A stretch of 8,277 bases of DNA from contig JAIXSW010000131.1 in assembly GCA_027484495.1 (NCBI GenBank), positions 1 to 8,277 of the forward strand. Reading direction: 5' to 3'. Made by a program: the position numbers and the translations under genes. Numbering within the stretch: position 1 is the stretch's first letter; every line of letters begins with the position of its first letter. Below the pieces are notes generated by a model. That model saw only the letters and a list, made by a program, of their open reading frames with translations. It was not told the DNA's origin and did not search any database. Shown piece after piece: positions 1 through 6,799 of the stretch. The DNA comes from Gammaproteobacteria bacterium (GTDB lineage Bacteria; Pseudomonadota; Gammaproteobacteria; Enterobacterales; Alteromonadaceae).

Positions 1-75
1 AATCCTTTTGCGAGGTATTGATATTTATGAGGTACTTAGATATTGAGTCTGCACAAATAAATAACAAACATCCCG
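1..75. other. Left-edge sequence without an identifiable gene
   Basis: This AT-rich flank is too short to assign. On the plus strand a frame runs from base 2 to a TGA at 44-46 (ending DIYEVLRY) and could be the last codons of a rightward gene ending at the stem-loop, but 14 codons give no means of testing that. No promoter, repeat or RNA is recognisable. Confidence 0.3.
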
Positions 76-95
76 AAAATTGCAAAGCAATTTTT
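76..95. terminator. Short stem-loop after the hydrolase gene, probable bidirectional terminator
   Basis: AAAATTGC (76-83) and GCAATTTT (87-94) form a perfect 8-bp inverted repeat with a 3-base loop, starting 2 bp past the hydrolase stop codon. Read on the plus strand it is followed by a T5 run and then CTT. On the minus strand the T-run is only the four Ts of the stem. The stem has just two G-C pairs, so it is a modest terminator that would suit either the leftward hydrolase transcript or a rightward transcript entering from the left. Confidence 0.5.
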
Positions 96-96
96 C

Positions 97-828
97 TTAC
101 ATCTGCAAAAAAAGCTCACGGGCGCGCTGGTACACCCACAGTGCTAAAGCCGGGTCATAGCGTTCACCTTCATCGCGCATAAAGGCATGTTCGGCATTGA
201 CTTCATGCCAGTCGAAACTGACACCGGATTGCTGCAGCTGCTGTTGAATTAGGCGCCGGCCCGCTTCCGGCACATGCGGATCCTGCCGGCCAAAGACAAA
301 CACCAACTGTGCATTGCTTTCGCCAACCCGCGCTAACGTCTGGCCAGCATTGCCGGCAGGCAGCGTGTCACTATGTAAATCAGTCGGATACAAACAAAGC
401 GCAGCCCGCACTTGCGGCTGCAAAGCGGCCCGCAGCGCCAGATGACCACCAATACAGACGCCCATCGCGCCGACCCGGCCATCCCAGTGTGTCAGCGTCT
501 GCAAATATGCGATCAGCGCCTGATTGTCACTGTCGTACTGACCTAATGGCTTGGTCCATTTGTCCTGATTGCCTTTGTCTTTGCCGGCATCATCGTACGC
601 CAGCACTGTGCCTGGCGGGTTCAGTTCATGGAACACTTCGGGCACTAATACCAACAGACCTTGTCCAGCAAGTAGCGTCGCCATCCGTGTTATTGGCGCC
701 GTAATTTGGAAAATTTCTGAATACAACAACACGGCCGGCGCGGGTTGGCGCTGTTTTGGCTGATAAACGGCTACCCGCATAGTGCCGGTTGGAGTGGCTA
801 AATCAACGACAGATGTCTGAACCTGCAT
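97..828 (-). CDS. Dienelactone hydrolase family protein (alpha/beta hydrolase)
   Basis: Predicted soluble cytoplasmic alpha/beta hydrolase of 243 aa, the usual size for the dienelactone hydrolase (DLH) family. The nucleophile elbow GVCIGG (residues 123-128) has the family's G-x-C-x-G-G form, with Cys125 as nucleophile. Asp183 (GRQDPHVP) and His214 (AEHAFMRDE) complete a Cys-Asp-His triad at the expected spacing, and Glu38 matches the conserved glutamate near the N-terminus that gates the cysteine in DLH. No signal peptide or membrane segment is visible. The ATG at 828 follows an AGGGG ribosome site five bases upstream. Classical DLH opens dienelactone to maleylacetate in chlorocatechol breakdown, but no catechol genes are present here and most chromosomal members have unknown substrates. 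I therefore infer only a hydrolase acting on a small ester or lactone. The 81-bp gap to the kinase gene suggests it may be transcribed separately from the exporter operon. Confidence 0.9.
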   Translation of the reverse strand: MQVQTSVVDLATPTGTMRVAVYQPKQRQPAPAVLLYSEIFQITAPITRMATLLAGQGLLVLVPEVFHELNPPGTVLAYDDAGKDKGNQDKWTKPLGQYDSDNQALIAYLQTLTHWDGRVGAMGVCIGGHLALRAALQPQVRAALCLYPTDLHSDTLPAGNAGQTLARVGESNAQLVFVFGRQDPHVPEAGRRLIQQQLQQSGVSFDWHEVNAEHAFMRDEGERYDPALALWVYQRARELFLQM

Positions 829-909
829 GAGAACCCCTGGATGTCTTGACGGCTAGATATAGAGGAATGGCAGTGTACTGGCTACCTTGGCGTTTGCAAA
901 GTGCCACTG
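829..909 (-). promoter_or_regulatory. Kinase-hydrolase intergenic gap, possible weak sigma-70 promoter
   Basis: This 81-bp gap is the largest between genes in the window, and it suggests the hydrolase gene has its own expression. On the minus strand TTGCAA (895-890) and TACACT (16 bp further on, 873-868) each match a sigma-70 box at only four of six bases, so the promoter call is weak. A good ribosome site (AGGGG) precedes the hydrolase ATG. No convincing terminator follows the kinase stop, so read-through from the operon is possible. Confidence 0.3.
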
Positions 910-2244
910 TTATGGTCGCGTCAGTCCCGAGTCACTGATCCGTGGAAAGATCAGCCGGACCAATAAACCCGGTGGCTGATTGAACAGCTGCAAACTGCCG
1001 CCATGTGATTCCATAATGTCGCTGCACAAGGTCAGGCCAACGCCCGAGCCCTGTACTTTAGTGGTGTAAAACGGTACCAAAGCGTGCTGCAGGACTTCTG
1101 CGCTGACACCGCCACCGTCATCCTGTAATTCCAGCACCAACTGCTGCGGGAATTCCTGTAGTTTCAGTGTGGTGCCGCAGCCACTGGCACCGGCTTCCTG
1201 GGCATTTTTCAGCAGATTGAGTAACAACTGAGTGAGCTGCGCGCCGTCCAGATACCAATCATGCCGGGGTAAGTCGCCCAGCAACTCAAATTCATACTGA
1301 TTTTGTAATGTATTGATAAGTTTTGGAAAATTAACTAATGATGGTACTGGCGGCGGTAGTTTTGCAAAATTCAGATAACCCTGTAAAAAACCGTTTAACT
1401 GCTGACAACGCTCGCCGATATGGGCAAAGATCTGCACCAGCTGCTGGTTATCTGGCTCATCTTTAACACTGGACTGACTCAGCAGGCGGGCGCCGGAAAA
1501 CGCCAGCGATGACATCGGGGCCAGACTGTTATTCAGTTCATGCCCAATCACCCGGATGAGCTTTTTCCAGGCTTTAACTTCTTCCTGTTTAAATTCCCGG
1601 GTCATTGGCTTCAGTTGATACAACCAGTGCTGACGTTGATTCAATCGAAACGGACTGACCGATAAATGCCAGACACTTTGCGCATCACCTAAATGGATCA
1701 GGCCTTGTTGCGCACGCTGACAGGCCTGCAGTAATTCCGGCCAGTCCGCGAGCACCTTGCTGAGCAGACTGCCGTCAAACTTACGGCCCTGGCACAGCAG
1801 ATGCCGTGCCGCCGGGTTACTTAGCAGCACACGTCCGTCCTCGTCGGTCAGGATCAAGGCGCTGGGACTGGTCTGTAACACGGTGTCGAGCAATAACTCA
1901 CGTTGATACAAGGTGGCGCGCTGCCGCATCAGCTCGGCGGACATGTCGTTCAGCGCGCTGGCCAATGGTTTAAGTTCCCCCAGGATCTCACTATTGGCCG
2001 CCAGATTAAAACTCTGGTCGCGCAGACTGTCAGCCTGCAGATTCAGCGCCAGCACTTCCTGATCCAGCTGCTGCAAATAACGCCAGATCAGCAGCATCAG
2101 CGCCAGCGTCAATCCAGCATAGCCGCCCCACAGTGCATAAGACGGCGGTGTCAGTTGCCACAACAACATGGCAAAACCTGCCAGCAATAGCGTGATCAGC
2201 GCGACCAGCCAACGCCGGCTTAGTTTAAGGCGCATCGATCCCAT
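910..2244 (-). CDS. Membrane sensor histidine kinase (NtrB/NtrY-like), partner of the adjacent sigma-54 response regulator
   Basis: Predicted inner-membrane histidine kinase of 444 aa. Two hydrophobic helices (about residues 12-31 and 36-54) are joined by only a few polar residues, so there is no periplasmic sensor domain. A linker (55-115) and a PAS-like segment (about 117-212, with TDEDGRVLLSNPAA) follow. The H-box is GHELNNSLAP, with His235 as phosphoacceptor. The ATPase domain has the N-box LLNLLKNAQEA (Asn347), G1 box DDGGG (375-379), F-box PFYTTK (391-396) and G2 box GSGVGL (399-404), so all catalytic boxes are intact. I chose the ATG at 2244 because GGAG lies four bases upstream. The ATG at 2235 (441 aa) is a close alternative. 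The longer open frame up to 2427 would run deep into the regulator gene and adds a non-hydrophobic leader, so I rejected it. The gene overlaps the end of the response regulator by 20 bp, which implies translational coupling and a cognate pair. The signal is unknown. Confidence 0.93.
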   Translation of the reverse strand: MGSMRLKLSRRWLVALITLLLAGFAMLLWQLTPPSYALWGGYAGLTLALMLLIWRYLQQLDQEVLALNLQADSLRDQSFNLAANSEILGELKPLASALNDMSAELMRQRATLYQRELLLDTVLQTSPSALILTDEDGRVLLSNPAARHLLCQGRKFDGSLLSKVLADWPELLQACQRAQQGLIHLGDAQSVWHLSVSPFRLNQRQHWLYQLKPMTREFKQEEVKAWKKLIRVIGHELNNSLAPMSSLAFSGARLLSQSSVKDEPDNQQLVQIFAHIGERCQQLNGFLQGYLNFAKLPPPVPSLVNFPKLINTLQNQYEFELLGDLPRHDWYLDGAQLTQLLLNLLKNAQEAGASGCGTTLKLQEFPQQLVLELQDDGGGVSAEVLQHALVPFYTTKVQGSGVGLTLCSDIMESHGGSLQLFNQPPGLLVRLIFPRISDSGLTRP

Positions 2245-3559
2245 AAAACTCCATTCGCCGGTATAGGGCTTGCCGGGTGATGCCAAGCGCTTTCGCCGCG
2301 CGCGATACAACGCCCTGATGCACGTGCAGTGCGCGTTCGATATCCTGCCTAGCGATATCATCCAGCGCGCGATTTTTTTTTCTTTTATCAGCCTCCAGCC
2401 CCAAATCGGCCGGACTGATTTGCACACCGTGACTTAACAATAACGCACGCTGACACACATTCTGCAGTTCACGCACATTGCCGGGCCAGGGGTACTGCAA
2501 CAACGTCGTTTCAGCATCCCGGCTCAGGGCCTTTTCGCCGGCTAAGAAAAACCGCGCCAGTGGCAGAATATCGTCCTGCCGCTCTTTTAACGCCGGCACA
2601 TGCAATTGCACCACGTTAATGCGGTAATACAAGTCCTGGCGGAACTGGCCAAGCGCAATGGCTTTGGTTAAATCGGCATTGGTTGCCGACAATAGCCGCA
2701 CATCGACCCGCCGGGTCACGCTGGACCCGAGCCGCTCGAATTCTCCGGTCTGCAGTACCCGCAGCAACTTCATCTGTCCGCTTAACGACAGATTACCAAT
2801 TTCATCGAGAAATAAGGTGCCGCCGTCCGCCGCCTCAAACCGGCCGATACGGGCTTTGGTCAGGCCGGTATAAGCGCCGGCTTCAGCGCCAAACAACTCG
2901 GCTTCCATCAAATCGGCCGGCAGCGCGCCCATATTGACTTTAATCAGTGCTTTGCCGGCACGCGGTGAATTGGCATGTAAAATCTGCGCGATACCTTCTT
3001 TGCCACTGCCGTTTTCACCGGTGATCAGCACCGCCGCCTGCGAGGGCGCGAGCTGCAGCGTCATCTGCAGCAGCCGCTCCATCGCGGTGCTGGCAAACAC
3101 CAGGCCACACAGATCCTTGCCGACAAATGCCTGCAACCGTTCTTGCTGTTTGCGTTCGCTGTCGCGCTGCTGATCCTGCAATTTCTTCAGTTTCAGCGCA
3201 TTTTGCACTGTCATCAGCAGACGCTGGTCATCCCAGGGTTTGGCGATGTAATCACAGGCGCCGGCTTTGACCAGCTCCACCACCATGTCCAGTGCAGTCC
3301 AGGCCGTCATCAATACCACCGGGATCTGCGGATATTGCGCACGCAGTAAATAAAACAGCGTTTTGCCTTGCTGCCCGGTCATTTCACCTTTGGCAAAATT
3401 CATATCCTGCAGCACCAGATCAAACGGTTGTTGCGCCAGTAGAGCCAGTGCGGCGCTGGGCTCAGTCGCGGTCCAGACCTGATGCCCTTCCAGCTGAAAC
3501 AGCGTCAGCAAGGCGGTCAGCACCGCTTCGTTGTCATCAATAACCAGTATTTTTGCCAT
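2225..3559 (-). CDS. Sigma-54-dependent response regulator (NtrC family)
   Basis: Cytoplasmic DNA-binding activator of sigma-54 RNA polymerase, 444 aa, with the full three-domain layout. The receiver domain (1-120) has acidic residues Asp8 and Asp9, phosphoacceptor Asp52 (LQDMNF), Thr85 and Lys107. The AAA+ domain (about 150-375) has Walker A GENGSGKE (181-188), the sigma-54 contact loop GAYTGL (228-233), Walker B GGTLFLDEIG (246-255), arginine-finger region FRQDLYYRINV (306-316) and WPGNVRELQN (358-367). A Fis-type helix-turn-helix closes the protein (about 414-437, SRAAKALGITRQALYRR). The contact loop is a variant of GAFTGA: Tyr replaces Phe and the last Ala is Leu. The start at 3559 lies 3 bp after the upstream permease stop with only a poor ribosome site, so translation is probably coupled. 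By position it should activate the sigma-54 promoter at 8136-8151 and hence its own operon. That is inference. Confidence 0.96.
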   Translation of the reverse strand: MAKILVIDDNEAVLTALLTLFQLEGHQVWTATEPSAALALLAQQPFDLVLQDMNFAKGEMTGQQGKTLFYLLRAQYPQIPVVLMTAWTALDMVVELVKAGACDYIAKPWDDQRLLMTVQNALKLKKLQDQQRDSERKQQERLQAFVGKDLCGLVFASTAMERLLQMTLQLAPSQAAVLITGENGSGKEGIAQILHANSPRAGKALIKVNMGALPADLMEAELFGAEAGAYTGLTKARIGRFEAADGGTLFLDEIGNLSLSGQMKLLRVLQTGEFERLGSSVTRRVDVRLLSATNADLTKAIALGQFRQDLYYRINVVQLHVPALKERQDDILPLARFFLAGEKALSRDAETTLLQYPWPGNVRELQNVCQRALLLSHGVQISPADLGLEADKRKKNRALDDIARQDIERALHVHQGVVSRAAKALGITRQALYRRMEFYGIDAP

Positions 3560-3562
3560 AAC

Positions 3563-4756
3563 TTACAAAGTCTTAGTTGCAGTTGCCGGAGAAACTTGCG
3601 TTGCAATTCTGGCAGGATACCATGTGGCCAGTGTGACACACAGCATTAACATCAACAGCGCCGTCAACGGTAACCAGACCGGTAACGCCGGAATGCTAAT
3701 CACCAGCGCCAATGCCTGATTCAGCAGCCAGGCCGCCACGATCCCGATGCCAGCACCTGCGACTGTGGTACACCAGTTTTCCGTCAGCATTTCCAGCAAA
3801 ATGCTGTGTTTGCTGGCACCGAGCGCCCGTTTGATGCCAATTTCCTGCTGGCGTTTCAGGGCGTTGAAGTGCGCGTTGCTGTAGCTGGATATCATCGATA
3901 CCAACAACATCAGGCCACTTAACACAGCCAGCAGCGTCGCCAGACCGAACTCATTGCGGAACATCCGGTGCAACTGGTCATCCATAGTCCGTACAGAGAA
4001 GATCTCGATATTCGCATCCGCAGTTTTCAGCACATCCGGAATTTGGCTGCGGATATGTTTCGCTTGGCCAGGTTCAACCCGCAAAATAATGCCGTAGCCC
4101 CAGGCGACACCATAAATTTGCGCGATTTGAATGCGGTTATACATCACCCGCTCAGCACTACGCTGGCCATAAAAGTCTTCAATGACCGCCGCAACAGGAC
4201 CACCGTTGGTCAGTTGGCCAATGGCTGATTTTCCGGGAAATACCCGCTCAGCCAGACTTTTGGTCAACACTACCGGCACTGTGCTTTCGCCATCCCAGGC
4301 CTGAATGGTTTGTGGGATCTCGCCTTCCAAAACATCGAGCTGCAACACCTTTAAGAAGTCCGGCGATACCGTATATTGCGGCACATTTTGCGTATTGTTT
4401 TCGCGGTTATTTTCGTCATTGACGTTGCTATTCGAGCCACCTTCCATCAATGGCGACTGGTTGGTAAACGAAACGGCGGCGACGCCCGGCATTTGCCGCA
4501 CCGCCGCCAGCTGGCGTTCCAACAAATCAGCAAAGGCCGGATATTCCTGCAGGTTTTTGCTGGTAGGTTTGAGCGACACATACAAAATGTTATCTAAATC
4601 CAGCCCGGTGGGCTGGCTCAGCTGGTTCCAGGTCTGCAGCGCGAGCAAACTACTGTTGGATAACAACGCCAGCGTCAGTGCCAGTTGCACCAGCAACAGG
4701 CTGGTGACGACTTTGCGGCGTAACATCGATTTAAAAATTAAATGCAGCGAAATCAT
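3563..4756 (-). CDS. MacB/FtsX-type ABC transporter permease, second subunit
   Basis: Inner-membrane permease of 397 aa with the MacB-like plan: one N-terminal helix (about 15-38), a periplasmic domain (about 40-268), then three C-terminal helices (about 271-291, 331-352 and 359-379). The FtsX-type cytoplasmic segment EIGIKRALGASKHSI (305-319), which couples to the ATPase in this family, follows the second helix. The periplasmic domain carries an Asn/Ser-rich stretch (108-124) that is probably a flexible loop. The ATPase is not fused, unlike in E. coli MacB, and is encoded two genes upstream. The ATG at 4756 is 3 bp after the stop of the first permease and has an AAGGA ribosome site. It shares architecture but little obvious sequence with that first permease, so I infer a heterodimeric transporter. 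The substrate is unknown. Confidence 0.93.
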   Translation of the reverse strand: MISLHLIFKSMLRRKVVTSLLLVQLALTLALLSNSSLLALQTWNQLSQPTGLDLDNILYVSLKPTSKNLQEYPAFADLLERQLAAVRQMPGVAAVSFTNQSPLMEGGSNSNVNDENNRENNTQNVPQYTVSPDFLKVLQLDVLEGEIPQTIQAWDGESTVPVVLTKSLAERVFPGKSAIGQLTNGGPVAAVIEDFYGQRSAERVMYNRIQIAQIYGVAWGYGIILRVEPGQAKHIRSQIPDVLKTADANIEIFSVRTMDDQLHRMFRNEFGLATLLAVLSGLMLLVSMISSYSNAHFNALKRQQEIGIKRALGASKHSILLEMLTENWCTTVAGAGIGIVAAWLLNQALALVISIPALPVWLPLTALLMLMLCVTLATWYPARIATQVSPATATKTL

Positions 4757-4759
4757 GAC

Positions 4760-6058
4760 TTATTCCTTCAGTTGCTGATTCAGCGCGCCAAACGAAGCGC
4801 GCAGGGATGGATACAAGGTGACCAGATAGCTGCAACCCAAGGTCACGGCCAGCAAGCTCAACAACAGCGTCCAATCCCAACTGGAAAACAACCGGTTCGC
4901 CGGCAGCAGTTCATTCATCAGGCTGATGCCACTGTAACCAATCAACAAAGCTGCCACAGAGGTAATGCTTGCCATCAACAACACGTCGGCCAGCGCCTGC
5001 TGCTGAATGTGCCAGCGGCTGGCACCTAAAGCGCGGCGTAAACTGATTTCATATTGGTTGGATAAATACCGGTTCAAAGACAAATGACTGGCATTAAACA
5101 GGCACACCAGCAAAAACAACAGGGTCACCAGTGCAAAGGCTTTGATATCGCCGCCGTCTTTATTGAAATGCACGACGATATCGCGCATTCCGACCAGTTT
5201 ATTGTTAATGGCACTGGGATGACGGCCGGCTTTTTTCTCATCAGCGGTCAGATTGGCCATAAACTGGCGATAGGCTTGCTGTTGTTCGACAGTGTCAAGC
5301 TGGACCCAAAACTGCAGCTGATGGATGGCTTTGGTGCGCCCATCGGTAGCGAGCTTCCGGTAGTCGGCGTCCTGAAAACTGGATGACTGCGAATTCGACA
5401 GATAATTGCGGTCGTAGCCGGTTTCCAGCGGCAGATAGATATCCTCAACTTCGGATAAGTGATTGTTATTATTGGCATCAAACAGACGCGGCAACATGGC
5501 CCAGTCCGCCAGCACCGCCGAGACTGTGTATTCAAAGTCATCCAGCGTCAGGCTGCGACCGACCACATTGGTGTCACCAAACAATTTCTCGGCCGTCTGC
5601 CGGCTTAAAATCACTTCGGCTCTGGCGCTGGCATCCGGCCAGACCGAACCATGCAAAAACGGTACTTCAAACATCCGGAAGAAATCCGGTTGCGTCAGGC
5701 GGATTTTGACCGGCATGGGCGGCTGTTGCGGTGTTAAACGCAAATAACCATCGGCGCTATACATCGCCGCTTTAGCGGACGGAATATCTGTGGCGCCAAG
5801 CTTCTGCACATTGCTGTAACTCAGCACATTTGGTGGTTCACAGTTCTGGCAATCATAAGGCACAAGGTTCATAAATGGGAAAAATAGCTTGTCGCTTTTA
5901 TGCGGCAAAGGGTCCAGATTCAGCCGGTAGTAAAAAGTCGCATTGGCGAAAAACACGCCAAGCCCAAGGCTTAAAATCAGGATGGTCAGGCTATACGGCA
6001 AAGGCGCGCGGCGAATGCTTTTCAGGCTGACTTTGAGGTAATACAGAAACTGTTCCAT
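4760..6058 (-). CDS. MacB/FtsX-type ABC transporter permease, first subunit
   Basis: Inner-membrane permease of 432 aa. One helix near the N-terminus (about 19-40) is followed by a large periplasmic domain (41-306) and three helices (about 307-326, 357-379 and 397-415). The family's ATPase-coupling segment EISLRRALGASRWHI lies at 337-351. I place the start at 6058 because AAGGAG sits six bases upstream and overlaps the ATPase stop codon (TAAGGAG). The longer open frame to 6184 only reads through the end of the ATPase gene in another frame and adds no sensible domain. An unusual point is a Cys-Gln-Asn-Cys motif at residues 70-73, in the predicted periplasmic domain shortly after the first helix. 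It could form a disulfide or bind metal. The protein probably pairs with the permease encoded next. Confidence 0.93.
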   Translation of the reverse strand: MEQFLYYLKVSLKSIRRAPLPYSLTILILSLGLGVFFANATFYYRLNLDPLPHKSDKLFFPFMNLVPYDCQNCEPPNVLSYSNVQKLGATDIPSAKAAMYSADGYLRLTPQQPPMPVKIRLTQPDFFRMFEVPFLHGSVWPDASARAEVILSRQTAEKLFGDTNVVGRSLTLDDFEYTVSAVLADWAMLPRLFDANNNNHLSEVEDIYLPLETGYDRNYLSNSQSSSFQDADYRKLATDGRTKAIHQLQFWVQLDTVEQQQAYRQFMANLTADEKKAGRHPSAINNKLVGMRDIVVHFNKDGGDIKAFALVTLLFLLVCLFNASHLSLNRYLSNQYEISLRRALGASRWHIQQQALADVLLMASITSVAALLIGYSGISLMNELLPANRLFSSWDWTLLLSLLAVTLGCSYLVTLYPSLRASFGALNQQLKE

Positions 6059-6068
6059 CACCCACTCC

Positions 6069-6779
6069 TTAAGCCACAGCAACTGGGGACGCGTGCTGCA
6101 ATGGGTCGTACATCGCGGCATCGCTGAGCTGACCGTCGACAATCTGCACCTGCCGGCCAGCGCGGCGGGCCTGATCCGGATCATGCGTCACCATCAGAAT
6201 GGTGCAACCGTCGCGGTTAATTTGTTCCAGCAATTCCATGACCTGACGCGCCATCAGCGAGTCCAGGTTACCGGTCGGCTCATCCGCGAGCAGGATGCGC
6301 GGCTGACCGGCAATAGCGCGGGCGATCGCGACCCGTTGCTGCTGACCGCCGGATAACTGGCTCGGATGATAATCACGCCGCGCCGCGAGTCCGACCTGCT
6401 CCAGCGCATGCTCGACCCGGCGTTTGCGTTCGGCGGCAGCAAAGCCCCGGTAGCGCAGCGGCAATTCAATATTGTCGAACAAGCTGTAATCTTTAATCAG
6501 GTTAAAGCCCTGAAAAATAAAGCCAATTTTCTCATTACGTAACGCGGACAACGCCTTATCCGACAGGCCTTTGACCGACTGCCCGTCCAGCAGATAATCA
6601 CCACCATCAAAGCTTTCCAGCGTGCCGAGCACATTCAGCAACGTTGATTTGCCTGAGCCGGATGGGCCGGTTAATGCAACAAACTCACCTTCAGTCACAT
6701 GCAGCTGAATGTTTTTCAGCGCCTGAGTTTCAATCAGCTCAGTCCGGAACGACTTACTTAAGTTATTAATTTGAATCAT
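6069..6779 (-). CDS. ABC transporter ATP-binding protein (MacB/LolD-type)
   Basis: Cytoplasmic ATPase subunit of 236 aa that powers the two adjacent permeases. All nucleotide-binding motifs are intact: Walker A GPSGSGKST (38-46), Q-loop Gln90 (FIFQGFNL), signature LSGGQQQRV (142-150), Walker B ILLADEP (162-168, catalytic Glu167), D-loop NLDS (171-174) and H-loop His199 (VTHD). The phrases LLNVLGTLE and DEPTGNLDS are typical of the MacB/LolD/FtsE group, which acts on FtsX-fold permeases by mechanotransmission. The ATG at 6779 is preceded by AAAAGGA at suitable spacing, 20 bp after the adaptor gene stop. The last 17 residues or so form a short extension beyond the usual domain end. The family call is secure, but the substrate cannot be inferred. 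Confidence 0.96.
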   Translation of the reverse strand: MIQINNLSKSFRTELIETQALKNIQLHVTEGEFVALTGPSGSGKSTLLNVLGTLESFDGGDYLLDGQSVKGLSDKALSALRNEKIGFIFQGFNLIKDYSLFDNIELPLRYRGFAAAERKRRVEHALEQVGLAARRDYHPSQLSGGQQQRVAIARAIAGQPRILLADEPTGNLDSLMARQVMELLEQINRDGCTILMVTHDPDQARRAGRQVQIVDGQLSDAAMYDPLQHASPVAVA

Positions 6780-6799
6780 TGATATTTTCCTTTTCTGGA

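Noticed and set aside
895..906. A second sigma-54-like match (minus strand TGGCACTTTGCA) after the kinase gene, upstream of the hydrolase.
   Set aside because: Both half-elements are present but the GG-to-GC distance is 4 bp too short, and sigma-54 promoters tolerate almost no spacing change.
2245..2427. Extended N-terminus of the kinase reading frame.
   Set aside because: It lies entirely within the regulator gene in another frame and encodes a Cys/Arg-rich leader with no domain. ATGs at 2244 and 2235 fit the family and the GGAG site.
2774..2791. CTGTCCGCTTAACGACAG inside the regulator gene, resembling the enhancer half-sites with CTGTC/GACAG arms.
   Set aside because: It encodes conserved AAA+ residues (LSLSGQ), only one arm carries the full octamer, and no promoter lies at a suitable distance. 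Coding coincidence is more likely.
6059..6184. Extended N-terminus of the first permease reading frame.
   Set aside because: It overlaps the conserved end of the ATPase gene. The ATG at 6058 has an ideal AAGGAG site and begins the expected membrane-helix pattern.
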